A stretch of 64,000 bases of DNA from an uncultured Collinsella sp. (GTDB taxonomy: Bacteria; Actinomycetota; Coriobacteriia; Coriobacteriales; Coriobacteriaceae), in contig CAUGGC010000004.1 in NCBI GenBank assembly GCA_959599095.1, positions 1 through 64,000 on the forward strand, given 5' to 3'. Under the pieces are notes generated by a model. It was not told the origin of the DNA, did no database searches, and saw nothing but the letters and a program-made list of their open reading frames with translations. Shown one piece after another: positions 37,533 through 45,890 of this stretch (the first letter of the stretch is position 1; each line of letters starts with the position of its first letter). Position numbers and translations under genes: made by a program.

Positions 37533-38519
37533 CTACAGCGCGAAGTCGCCGCCGACGAGCGTGGAGACGGGCTCCTCGTGGTAAACGGCGGAGATGGCCT
37601 GAGCGAACTCCTCGGCGACCGAGATGGTCTTGATCTTGCCGCCGACCTCGACGGGAATGGCGTCGGTGACGAGGCACTCGACGATCGGGGCGTCGTTCAG
37701 ACGCTCGATGGCCGGACCGGAGAAGATGCCGTGGGTGGCGCAGACGTAGATGTCGCCAGCGCCCATAGCCTTGAGCTCCTTGACGTTGGCGCACAGGGTG
37801 CCAGCGGTGTCGATCATGTCGTCGTTGATGATGCAGGTCTTGCCCTTGATGTCACCGATGATGCCCATGACCTCGGCGGCGTTGTGGCGCGGACGGCCCT
37901 TGTGGGCGATGGCCAGGTCGCAGCCGAGCATGTCGGACAGCTTCTTGGCGGCCTTGGCGCGGCCCACGTCGGGGGAGACGACAACCAGGTTGTCGGTGTC
38001 GAAGTTCATGGCGTTGTAGTACTGGCCAAACAGCGGCAGTGCGGACAGGTGGTTGACCGGGATATCAAAGAAGCCCTGGATCTGACCCTGGTGCAGGTCG
38101 AGGGTGATGATGCGGTCGACGCCGGCGCGCTCGAGCAGGTTGGCGACGAGGCGGGCGGTGATGGGCTCGCGCGGGCCGGCCTTGCGGTCCTGGCGGGCAT
38201 AGCCGTAGTGGGTGATAACGGCGGTGATGGAGCGGGCGGATGCGCGCTTGGCAGCGTCGGTGGCGATGAGCAGCTCCATGAGCATGTCGTTGACGTTGCC
38301 GCCGGCCACGGACTGAATCAGGAAGACGTCGGCGCCGCGGACGGTCTCGTCGTAGCGGGCGTAAATCTCACCGTTGGCGAACTGCTTTAGCGTAAGGCCC
38401 GAAAGCTCGACCCCAAGGTACTCAGCGATCTTCTGAGCGAGGGGACGGTTGGAGGAACCGGAATACACGCGGATGGACTTGCGCATATTCTCCGACTTCT
38501 CGGGATCATTAATCGGCAT
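37533..38519 (-). CDS. prs: Ribose-phosphate pyrophosphokinase
   Basis: Prs makes PRPP from ribose 5-phosphate and ATP, feeding purines, pyrimidines, NAD, histidine and tryptophan. The 328-residue protein has FANGEIYARYDETVRGADVF (about 46-65), the flexible loop YGYARQDRKAGPREPITA (about 125-142), DLHQGQIQGFFDIPVNHL and the PRPP site CIINDDMIDTAGT (about 229-241). About 12 extra residues precede the usual start; AAAGGAGAAGGG is directly upstream of this ATG, so it is kept. It follows glmU with its own terminator between. Confidence 0.97.
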   Translation of the reverse strand: MPINDPEKSENMRKSIRVYSGSSNRPLAQKIAEYLGVELSGLTLKQFANGEIYARYDETVRGADVFLIQSVAGGNVNDMLMELLIATDAAKRASARSITAVITHYGYARQDRKAGPREPITARLVANLLERAGVDRIITLDLHQGQIQGFFDIPVNHLSALPLFGQYYNAMNFDTDNLVVVSPDVGRAKAAKKLSDMLGCDLAIAHKGRPRHNAAEVMGIIGDIKGKTCIINDDMIDTAGTLCANVKELKAMGAGDIYVCATHGIFSGPAIERLNDAPIVECLVTDAIPVEVGGKIKTISVAEEFAQAISAVYHEEPVSTLVGGDFAL

Positions 38520-38664
38520 TACCCTTCTCCTTTATACATCGAATGCCATATAGATGCCTTGTTGCATTGTAACCGTGCGGCGGGGTTGATCGGGTCTTGA
38601 TAACGTCTTTACCGTCAACGGACACGAACCGACCACTCATCCGGTCGCGCAGGTCACGATAGAA

Positions 38665-38696
38665 AAAGGAGCCGTCCCCCACGGGAACAGCTCCTT
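38665..38696 (-). terminator. Terminator of glmU
   Basis: AAGGAGCCGTCCC pairs with GGGAACAGCTCCTT, with a TTTTTCT run on the minus strand. Lies just downstream of the glmU stop. Confidence 0.85.
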
Positions 38697-38713
38697 AAAT
38701 GCTTGGTAAAACG

Positions 38714-40126
38714 TTATACCTCGTCGTCCTCGTGCAGGCGGCGGCGGTAATCGGCGGCCCAGCCCTCAATATTTACCTGACGGGCACGGCCCAGGCCGAG
38801 TGCGTCTGCCGGGACCGGCTCAGTGATGACGGAGCCTGCGGCCACGAGCGCGCCATCGCCGATCTGGGCGGGCGCGACCATCATGGTGTCGGAGCCGATG
38901 AAGGCATCCTTGCCGATGACGGTCTTGTGCTTGTGCACGCCGTCGTAGTTGCAGGTGATGGAGCCTGCGCCCACGTTGACGCCGGAGGCCATGGTGGTGT
39001 CGCCGATGTAGGACAGGTGCGGCACCTTGGAGCCCTCGCCGATCGTGGACTTTTTGATCTCCACGTGCGTGCCGGCCTTGGAGCCATCGAGCATGTGGGT
39101 GCCCGGGCGCAGGTAGGCGCGCGGGCCGCAGTCGACGCCGTTCTCGATGACGGCCTCGATGGCGATGGTCTCATCGATGGTGCAGCCGCTGCCGACGGTG
39201 GTGTCGGTGAGGCGGCTGTTGGGGCCAAGCTGGCACTCCTCGCCCACGGTGACGTGGCCGATCAGGTGCGTCTGCGGCCACACGACGGTATCGCGGCCGA
39301 TGGTGGCGTCGGGGCCGATCCAGGCCTGCGTGGGGTCGATGAAGGTAACGCCCTCGGCCATCCAGTGCTTGTTGATGCGGTCGCGCGCGATGGCGGTGAG
39401 CTGTGCGAGCTGGATGCGGCTGTTGACGCCCAGGCCGTCGCGGTAGTCGTCGCAGTGGAAGATGGAGACAGCCTGGCCGTGGCCCTTGAGGATCTCGAGC
39501 ATGTCGGGCAGGTAGTACTCGGACTGCGCGTTGTCGTTGCCGATCTCGTTAATGTGGGCGGCGAGCTGCGCGCCGTCAAAGGCGTAGCAGCCGGCGTTGC
39601 ACTCCAGCAGCGTGGCGGCCTGCTCGGGCGTGCAGTCCTTCTGCTCGATGATGCGCTCGATCTGACCATCGGCGCCCAGCTTGATGCGGCCGTAGCCAAA
39701 AGGATCGGGCGGGGTCATGGTCATGACGGTGCAGGCGAGCTCGCCGGTGGCGACGGTCTGCGCGAACTTGGCGACGGTGTCGGCGGTGATGAGCGGCAGG
39801 TCGCCGTTGAGCACGACGACGGGGCCTTGCGCGATGCCGCAGGCCTCGAGCGCGACCTTGACGGCATGGCCGGTGCCCAGGCGCTCGGTCTGCTCGACGC
39901 ACTCGACTTTGGTGGCGCTGTTGGCGTAGGCGCCATCGATGAGGGCGCGCATCTCGTCGGCGTGGCTGCCGATGACGACCACGACGCGGCTGCAGCCGGC
40001 CTTGATGGTGGCGTCGACGATCCACTGAACCATGGGCTTGCCTAGAATCTTGTGCGAAACCTTGCAGTGGTTCGACTTCATGCGGGTGCCCTCGCCGGCG
40101 GCGAGGATAATTGCGGTTGCGTCCAT
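38714..40126 (-). CDS. glmU: Bifunctional GlcNAc-1-P uridyltransferase / GlcN-1-P acetyltransferase
   Basis: GlmU makes UDP-GlcNAc for peptidoglycan in two steps. The N-terminal part (1-230) has the nucleotidyl signature LAAGEGTRMKS (about 8-18), with KPMVQWIV and VVLNGDLPLI. The C-terminal part (about 260-460) is the left-handed beta-helix acyltransferase, with GYCG-like hexapeptides, SYIGDTTMASGVNVGAGSITCNYDG and the catalytic His in the preceding repeats. 470 residues is normal. ATG 40126 follows AGGAGA; a longer frame upstream lacks homology. It is divergent from the ECF operon. Confidence 0.97.
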   Translation of the reverse strand: MDATAIILAAGEGTRMKSNHCKVSHKILGKPMVQWIVDATIKAGCSRVVVVIGSHADEMRALIDGAYANSATKVECVEQTERLGTGHAVKVALEACGIAQGPVVVLNGDLPLITADTVAKFAQTVATGELACTVMTMTPPDPFGYGRIKLGADGQIERIIEQKDCTPEQAATLLECNAGCYAFDGAQLAAHINEIGNDNAQSEYYLPDMLEILKGHGQAVSIFHCDDYRDGLGVNSRIQLAQLTAIARDRINKHWMAEGVTFIDPTQAWIGPDATIGRDTVVWPQTHLIGHVTVGEECQLGPNSRLTDTTVGSGCTIDETIAIEAVIENGVDCGPRAYLRPGTHMLDGSKAGTHVEIKKSTIGEGSKVPHLSYIGDTTMASGVNVGAGSITCNYDGVHKHKTVIGKDAFIGSDTMMVAPAQIGDGALVAAGSVITEPVPADALGLGRARQVNIEGWAADYRRRLHEDDEV

Positions 40127-40319
40127 GTGATCTCCTGTTACGTTATAGAGACGTGTGTTTGGAAACGATACACGGCGCAATATGATACCGCAGGCATATG
40201 TTGAGCGCGTAGCGATTGGCTCATGGCGGCCGATGTCGGTGCCGCCGGCGTGGCGTTTGCGCTGCTTGCGTGCGGCGTTGGCGGTGCTGCGGAGCTGTCG
40301 TTTGAGCGAGGGGACGGGG

Positions 40320-41213
40320 GTGCCCGTGGACAACATACAAGAGGAGTTTGGCGGCGAGCCCGTCGCGGCATTCTCGATGTCGCATCCGGCTGTGCCGGCC
40401 CTCTACATGGTGCTGACGCTGGGGCTCACCATGTTCTCGATGCAGCCGGTGCTGATTGCGCTGTCACTTGCGGGCGGGCTGGCGTATGGATTTGCGACGC
40501 GCGGGGCTGCCCGCACGCTGGGCGCACTCCGCTGGCAGCTGCCGGTGATTTTGATTATCGCGCTGGTCAATCCGCTGTTTAGCGCCTCGGGCTCGACGGA
40601 GCTGTTCCGTATTGGCATGCGCGCGGTGTATCTGGAAAGCATGGTATACGGCCTGTGCATGGGCGGGCTGTTTGTGGCGAGCGTGCTGTGGTTTGAGGCC
40701 GCGGCGTCGATGCTCGAATACGACAAGGTGCTCGCGCTGCTGGGCAATGCCGCACCGGTGATTGCGCTCATGATCTCGATGTGCATGAGGCTTATCCCGC
40801 AGTTTTTACGCCGCGGTCGTACGGTGCTGGCGGTGCAGGATGCGATTGATGTGCCGGGCCGCGCGCCCACCGATCCCGTGCGATCGCGCCTGCGGGCGTC
40901 GAGCGTGTTGATGGGCTGGGGCATGGAAGATTCGCTGGAGCGCGCGGACGCCATGCGCTCCCGTGGATGGGGCGCCGCGACACGTCGCACGACGTACGCG
41001 CGGTATCGGCTGGGTCGCGGCGATGTTGCCGCGCTGGTTGGGCTTGCGGTGTTTGGTGCCGCTGCGGTGGCGGTGGCATGGACCGCGACAACGCAGTATT
41101 CGTTTTACCCGCAACTATCGGTGCCGGCGCCGTGGCTGGGCTATGTCGTGTACGCTGCCTGGATGATGCTGCCCTGCGTGTTGCATGCGATCGATGAGAA
41201 GAGGTTCGGCTGA
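40320..41213 (+). CDS. ECF transporter T component (EcfT)
   Basis: The 297-residue membrane subunit couples the ATPases to the substrate-binding S protein. There are about five or six helices and the coupling-helix pattern near ADAMRSRGWG (about 213-222), which matches the A-R-G motif of the CbiQ/EcfT family. The start is uncertain: GTG 40320 has GAGGGGA five bases upstream, and GTG 40326 is in frame. Its TGA overlaps the ATPase start (TGATG). The gap 40127-40319 shows no cobalamin or thiamine riboswitch that I can recognise. Confidence 0.85.
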   Translation: MPVDNIQEEFGGEPVAAFSMSHPAVPALYMVLTLGLTMFSMQPVLIALSLAGGLAYGFATRGAARTLGALRWQLPVILIIALVNPLFSASGSTELFRIGMRAVYLESMVYGLCMGGLFVASVLWFEAAASMLEYDKVLALLGNAAPVIALMISMCMRLIPQFLRRGRTVLAVQDAIDVPGRAPTDPVRSRLRASSVLMGWGMEDSLERADAMRSRGWGAATRRTTYARYRLGRGDVAALVGLAVFGAAAVAVAWTATTQYSFYPQLSVPAPWLGYVVYAAWMMLPCVLHAIDEKRFG

Positions 41214-42856
41214 TGGCTCGGTTGGATAGGGGACCGGTGTCGGGCGCGGCATACGGCCCGGATATGCCGGCGATTGAGGTGCGGAGCCTGAGCTTTGCCT
41301 ACCCCGATGCGGATGCTGCGGTGCTCGAGGGACTCGACTGGTCTGTTCCCCAAGGTGCATTTGCGCTGCTTGTCGGCGGTACCGGATCGGGTAAGTCGAC
41401 GTTGCTGTCGCTACTCAAGCCCGAGATCGCTCCGGCGGGCGAGCGCACTGGCGAACTGCTCGTGCTGGGCGAGAACGTCGCCGACATGGATGTGCGGGCA
41501 TCGGCGGAGCGCGTGGGCTATGTGTTCCAGGATCCCGAGAACCAGATCGTGTGCGAAACCGTGTGGCACGAGATGGCGTTTGGCCTGGAAAACTTGGGGC
41601 TAGCGCGTGATGAGATGCGCCGTCGCGTAGCTGAGACCAGCTATTTCTTTGGGCTGGAAGATTGGCTTCACCGCGATACTGACACGCTTTCGGGCGGTCG
41701 CAAACAGTTGCTGTCGTTGGCGGCCGTTCTGACGCTGCGCCCGCGCGTGCTGCTGCTCGACGAGCCCACGTCTCAGCTTGATCCGGTTGCGGAGAAGAAT
41801 TTCCTGCACGCGCTGTTTCGTGTGAATCGCGAGCTGGGCTGCACGGTTGTTGTGGCGACGCATCAGCCGCGCCCAATGCTCGAATACGCGACGTGTGCGT
41901 ACCGGATTGAGGACGGTCGCGTGCGCGAGGTGGCGGATATGGCTTCTTTGGGACGCCGAGAATCGCTGTTTTCCGATGACATGTTGGGGTGGGGTGCCAT
42001 CCGATGTGCAAATAAAGGAGTATTCAGCAGGCGTGAGGACAATTTGGGCTCTCTGGAGCCGCCCGGGGACGTATCGAGCGCGAAAAAAAGTTCGGAATTG
42101 GACAAATCGTCCGAATTTGTGGCGCAAACGTCGCTCGAGAACGGCTCGGAAGCCTTCTCGCGCACGGATGGAAGCAGAATACTCCAAAAAATGCACGGCG
42201 GGTCGGCTACCACCCTGTCGGAAGGCTGGTTTCGCTACGATCGAGCGTCCGGCTGGGTGCTGCGCGGGCTCGATGCTTCGTTTTCGGCTGGCGCGGTGCA
42301 TGCAATCGTGGGCGGCAACGGATGCGGTAAGTCGACGATGCTCTCGGTGCTGGCGAAGACCGCCAAGCTGCAGCGCGGCCGCATGGTGCGCGAAGCGGCC
42401 TCGGCGGCGCTGCTGCCACAGAATCCCAAGGCATTGCTGGTTGCCGAGACGGTTCGCGATGAGCTGATGGAATGGGCCTCGACCTGCGGATACGACGAGG
42501 CCGCAGCACGGGAGCAGACAGCGCGCCTGGGTCTGGCGGGCTTGGAGGCGCGTCACCCGTACGATCTTTCGGGCGGTCAGTGCCAGCTGCTTGCGTTGGC
42601 AAAGCTGCTGTTGATTGGCCCCGAGCTGCTATTGCTCGATGAGCCCACCAAGGGTTTGGACCTGGCCAGCCGCCGCATCATCGCCCGTGCCCTGCGTGAC
42701 CATGCGAAGGCTGGCGGCACCGTCATCATGGCTACGCACGATTTGGACTTTGCCGAGCAGGTAGCCGACGACGTCGCCATGATGTTTGACGGCGAGATTG
42801 CCTGCGTGGAGCCCCCGGCCGACTTCTTTGCCGACAACGTGTTCTATAGGGCGTGA
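41213..42856 (+). CDS. ECF transporter fused double ATPase (EcfA1-EcfA2)
   Basis: A 547-residue protein carrying both ATPase domains of an energy-coupling factor transporter in one chain. Domain 1 has GGTGSGKST (about 62-70), signature LSGGRKQ (about 160) and LLLDEPTSQLD. Domain 2 has GGNGCGKST (about 368), LSGGQCQ (about 448) and LLLDEPTKGLD. A poorly conserved stretch of about 80 residues (about 265-345), Ser-rich, links them. In most genomes these are two genes, though fusions are known. GAGG precedes the overlapping ATG. It drives import of whatever the S component binds. Confidence 0.92.
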   Translation: MARLDRGPVSGAAYGPDMPAIEVRSLSFAYPDADAAVLEGLDWSVPQGAFALLVGGTGSGKSTLLSLLKPEIAPAGERTGELLVLGENVADMDVRASAERVGYVFQDPENQIVCETVWHEMAFGLENLGLARDEMRRRVAETSYFFGLEDWLHRDTDTLSGGRKQLLSLAAVLTLRPRVLLLDEPTSQLDPVAEKNFLHALFRVNRELGCTVVVATHQPRPMLEYATCAYRIEDGRVREVADMASLGRRESLFSDDMLGWGAIRCANKGVFSRREDNLGSLEPPGDVSSAKKSSELDKSSEFVAQTSLENGSEAFSRTDGSRILQKMHGGSATTLSEGWFRYDRASGWVLRGLDASFSAGAVHAIVGGNGCGKSTMLSVLAKTAKLQRGRMVREAASAALLPQNPKALLVAETVRDELMEWASTCGYDEAAAREQTARLGLAGLEARHPYDLSGGQCQLLALAKLLLIGPELLLLDEPTKGLDLASRRIIARALRDHAKAGGTVIMATHDLDFAEQVADDVAMMFDGEIACVEPPADFFADNVFYRA

Positions 42857-42860
42857 TGGG

Positions 42861-43574
42861 ATGACGGACTGTCGTTTCTCGCGTTTACTCACAAAACTGG
42901 AGATTCCGCTGTTGTTGGCGGTGCCGGCGGTGATGGCAACGGCGTTGCTGGCGGGCGTTGAGCAGGCGGCGCTCGCCATGCTTGTCGTGGTGGCGCTGGT
43001 GCTTGCGCTGTTCTTTGCAGGCTACGAGGCGTCGCGACCGGGCCTGCGCCAGATTATGCCCACGCTGGTGCTGGCGGCGCTGGCGGCGGCGGGCCGCATC
43101 TTGTTCGGCCCCATTCCCGACTTTAAACCCGTGAGCGCCATCGCCATCATCGCCGGGGCGACGCTCGGGCGTCGCAACGGCTTCATGGTCGGCGCGTTGG
43201 CAGCACTGACCAGCAATTTCTTTTTTGGGCAGGGCATGTGGACGCCATGGCAGATGTATGCCTGGGGCCTGGTTGGCTATGTTGGCGGTGCGCTGGCGCA
43301 TGCCGGTGCGTTCGACCGTGCGGATGGAACCGTGCGCATGCCGGCGCTGATGGCGTACGGCTTTGCTTCGGGTCTGCTGTACGGCGTGGTGATCAACGCG
43401 TACGACATTATCGGTTTTGTACAACCGCTCACGTGGGCGGGCGTCGTGGCGCGTCTTGCCACGGCAGTGCCGTTCGATATCACACACGGCCTCGCGACCT
43501 GCGTGTTCTTGGCCGCCCTCTACAAGCCTTGGTGTCGACGGATCAACCGCGTTGTCGTGAAATACGGGCTGTAG
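42861..43574 (+). CDS. ECF transporter S component, substrate unknown
   Basis: A 237-residue membrane protein with about six helices. GPIPDFKPVSAIAIIAGATL (about 77-96) and LTSNFFFGQGMWTPWQMYAW are typical of a family of ECF S components found next to EcfT and EcfA genes in gut Actinobacteria and Firmicutes. The gene follows the ATPase by 4 bases, completing the transporter. The bound vitamin or metal cannot be told; there is no neighbouring pathway gene or riboswitch. The ATG at 42861 follows GATGGG, a weak site. Confidence 0.8.
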   Translation: MTDCRFSRLLTKLEIPLLLAVPAVMATALLAGVEQAALAMLVVVALVLALFFAGYEASRPGLRQIMPTLVLAALAAAGRILFGPIPDFKPVSAIAIIAGATLGRRNGFMVGALAALTSNFFFGQGMWTPWQMYAWGLVGYVGGALAHAGAFDRADGTVRMPALMAYGFASGLLYGVVINAYDIIGFVQPLTWAGVVARLATAVPFDITHGLATCVFLAALYKPWCRRINRVVVKYGL

Positions 43575-43614
43575 GGCTGGTTGCGCCGGGGCGTGAATCA
43601 ATACTTCCGAAGTA

Positions 43615-43780
43615 CCATTTCAAAACTATGCCGGTTTACGGGGCTAGATTAGCGTAGGCCGACCATACCGGCTTTTTTCAAAATAGAGCAAGCCGTTTAC
43701 CTGAGGTTTTATTATTTCGGAATTGCGTATGGTTGGGGGTTCGCGATTCAGCCCCGTAAACCGGCATAGTTTTGGAATGG
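43615..43780. repeat. Palindromic element family B, copy 1
   Basis: Arms CCATTTCAAAACTATGCCGG plus TTTACGGGGCT (43615-43645) pair with 43750-43780, one mismatch. The centre carries CCGACCAT, TTTACCTGAGGTTTT and ATGGTTG, shared with the elements at 43878 and 58875. No gene lies in 43575-44109; this whole gap is filled by two such elements and REP-like sequence. Confidence 0.7.
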
Positions 43781-43877
43781 CCGGCTGATATGACGGGCAT
43801 CGTGGCCCTCAGAGAGCCAAATCGATCCGTTTTCCTCCGTCTCCAGACGTTCCCGGGGAATCAGTTGGCGGCGCTTG

Positions 43878-44035
43878 CCACGAAACTGGCCCATCTACTA
43901 CGTTTAGCTTGATACCCCCGACCATGACCGCGTTTTATGAAAAACCGCAGGCTTTCTACCTGCGGTTTTCTTTTTGCGTTGTTCGCTGTGGTTGAGGGTA
44001 GTGGCTTAAACGTAGTAGATGGGTCAGTTCCGTGG
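43878..44035. repeat. Palindromic element family B, copy 2, with flanking direct repeats
   Basis: Arms CCACGAAACTG and CCCATCTACTACGTTTA (43878-43906) pair with 44007-44035, two mismatches. The core CCCGACCATGACCGC, TACCTGCGGTTTTC and GCTGTGGTTGAGGGT matches copy 3 closely. A motif close to GATCCCTTTTCCTCCGTCCC occurs on both sides in the same direction (about 43824 and 44073-44092); the second also folds as a hairpin to 44101. Confidence 0.7.
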
Positions 44036-44109
44036 CGGGAGGGCCGCGTGGGTTCCCTCGCGAGGTGAAAATGATCCCTTTTCCTCCGTCCCCAGGGGAT
44101 CAATTGGGG

Positions 44110-44928
44110 CTAGAGTTCTAGCGTGAGGGTGACGGGGCAGTGGTCGCTGCCAAAGATGTCGCCGCGGATGCCGGTGTCGCGTACGTTGTCGGCGATTGCG
44201 TCGCTCACCAGGAAATAATCGATGCGCCAGCCGGCGTTGTTCTTGCGAGCATTAAAGCGGTAGCTCCACCAGCTGTAGACGCCCTCGACGTCGGGGTTTG
44301 CCGCGCGCCAGGTATCGGTGAAGCCGGCGTTGAGCAGCTCGGTAAACTTGCCGCGTTCTTCGTCCGAAAAGCCCGCGTTGCCGCGGTTGGACTTGGGGTT
44401 CTTAAGGTCGATCTCCTCGTGCGCCACGTTAAAGTCGCCGCAAGTTACGACGGGCTTGCCGCTCTCGCGCTCAAGCGCGCTCAAAAAGCCGCGATAGGCA
44501 TCGTCCCAGGCCATGCGCACATCGATGCGCGCGAGTTCGTTTTGCGCGTTGGGCGTATAGACGTCAACAAACCAAAACTTGTCGAACTCGAGCGCGCAGA
44601 CGCGGCCCTCGGTCGCGGCTTGGGCAACGAGCTCGGCAGCCTCGCCTTCGCCGGCGTAGGACAGCAGCGCAGCGGCGTGCAGCACGCGTAGCGGTTCCTG
44701 GCGGCTAAAGACCGCGGTGCCCGAATAGCCTTTACGCTCGGCGTAGCTCCAGGTTTGGTGATAGCCGGGCAGGTCAATATCGACCTGGCCTTCTTGCAGC
44801 TTGGTCTCTTGCAGCGCCAGGATATCGACGTCGAGTTCTTGCGCGATCTGGATAAAGCTCGGGTCCTTTTTTAGCACGGCGCGCAGGCCGTTGACGTTCC
44901 ACGAGGCGAAAGTGTAAGTCTGAGGCAT
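44110..44928 (-). CDS. xth: Exodeoxyribonuclease III
   Basis: An AP endonuclease and 3'-5' exonuclease for DNA base repair. The 272-residue protein has FASWNVNGLRA (about 7-17), the metal Glu in LALQETKLQEG (about 37-47), WSYAERKGYSGTAVFSR, GDFNVAHEEIDL (about 162-173), NAGWRIDYFL and the catalytic GSDHCPV near the end. Length is normal. The family B repeat and terminator-like hairpin at 44073-44101 lie at its 3' end. Confidence 0.95.
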   Translation of the reverse strand: MPQTYTFASWNVNGLRAVLKKDPSFIQIAQELDVDILALQETKLQEGQVDIDLPGYHQTWSYAERKGYSGTAVFSRQEPLRVLHAAALLSYAGEGEAAELVAQAATEGRVCALEFDKFWFVDVYTPNAQNELARIDVRMAWDDAYRGFLSALERESGKPVVTCGDFNVAHEEIDLKNPKSNRGNAGFSDEERGKFTELLNAGFTDTWRAANPDVEGVYSWWSYRFNARKNNAGWRIDYFLVSDAIADNVRDTGIRGDIFGSDHCPVTLTLEL

Positions 44929-45042
44929 GGTGTCCTTTCGACGGGGTTGGCAGGCTTAAGATTAGCGCAACGGGGGCGGGGTGGGCTCCGTGGGCGACGG
45001 CGCAATCGCGGCCGCCCCGACCAACATGGACGGAGGACAAAC

Positions 45043-45795
45043 ATGACGCAAGCGATAACAGATCCCAGGCAGGCCTCCGCCGCGCTGGCGGAGCTGTTCA
45101 ATACCCACGAGCGCGTGGTGTTCTTTGGCGGCGCTGGTGTTTCCACGGCAAGCGGCATTCCCGATTTTCGCAGCGTGGACGGCCTGTATCACCAGCAGTT
45201 TGCCTATCCGCCCGAGACCATGCTGTCGCATAGCTTTTACGAGGCGCATCCGGCCGAGTTCTTCGACTTTTACCGCACCAAGATGATCGCGCTTAACGCT
45301 AAGCCCAACCGCTGCCACACCAAGCTGGCCGAGCTGGAGCGCGCCGGCAAGCTCGACGCCGTGGTGACGCAAAACATCGACGGCCTGCATCAGATGGCCG
45401 GCTCACAGCGCGTGTTCGAGCTGCACGGATCGGTCCATCGCAACATTTGCCAGTCGTGCGGCGCGGTCTATAGCGCCGAGTGGATTTGCTCGCGCGAGCA
45501 CGAGGATGCCGCGGGCGTGCCTGCGTGCCCCGCGTGCGGCGGCCGCATCAAGCCCGATGTAGTGCTCTACGAAGAGCCGCTCGACGAGCATGTGTTGACC
45601 GGTGCCGTTGCCGCCATCGCCGCCGCCGATGCCCTCATTGTGGGCGGGACCTCGCTCGTGGTGTATCCGGCGGCAGGCCTTACGCGATACTTTACCGGCG
45701 ATACGCTGGCCATATGCAACCTTGCTCCCACCGATCAGGATGCAAATGCCGACCTGCTGATTTCTTGCGACATCGCGGCCGCGTTTGCGTTCTAG
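45043..45795 (+). CDS. Sir2-family NAD-dependent protein deacylase
   Basis: A 250-residue sirtuin that removes acetyl or other acyl groups from lysines and yields O-acyl-ADP-ribose. It shows FFGGAGVSTASGIPDFRS (about 28-45), TQNIDGLHQMAGS (about 109-121) with the catalytic His in ELHGSV (about 129), two Cys pairs for zinc (CQSCG and CPACGG) and GGTSLVVYPA. The first zinc pair and Ala-Gly motif match the bacterial cobB class. CGGAGGAC precedes the ATG at 45043. It is divergent from xth. Confidence 0.93.
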   Translation: MTQAITDPRQASAALAELFNTHERVVFFGGAGVSTASGIPDFRSVDGLYHQQFAYPPETMLSHSFYEAHPAEFFDFYRTKMIALNAKPNRCHTKLAELERAGKLDAVVTQNIDGLHQMAGSQRVFELHGSVHRNICQSCGAVYSAEWICSREHEDAAGVPACPACGGRIKPDVVLYEEPLDEHVLTGAVAAIAAADALIVGGTSLVVYPAAGLTRYFTGDTLAICNLAPTDQDANADLLISCDIAAAFAF

Positions 45796-45890
45796 CCCGC
45801 GCGCGCGGATACAATAGAAAGACTGAGTGCAAAGCGACCCCGCCGCCAGCTCCCCAGACTCGGCGGCGTGGGCATTTTAGGAGAATGTTC

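Noticed and set aside
40127..40319. Cobalamin, thiamine or other vitamin riboswitch before the ECF genes
   Set aside because: No B12 box or THI box pattern could be found.
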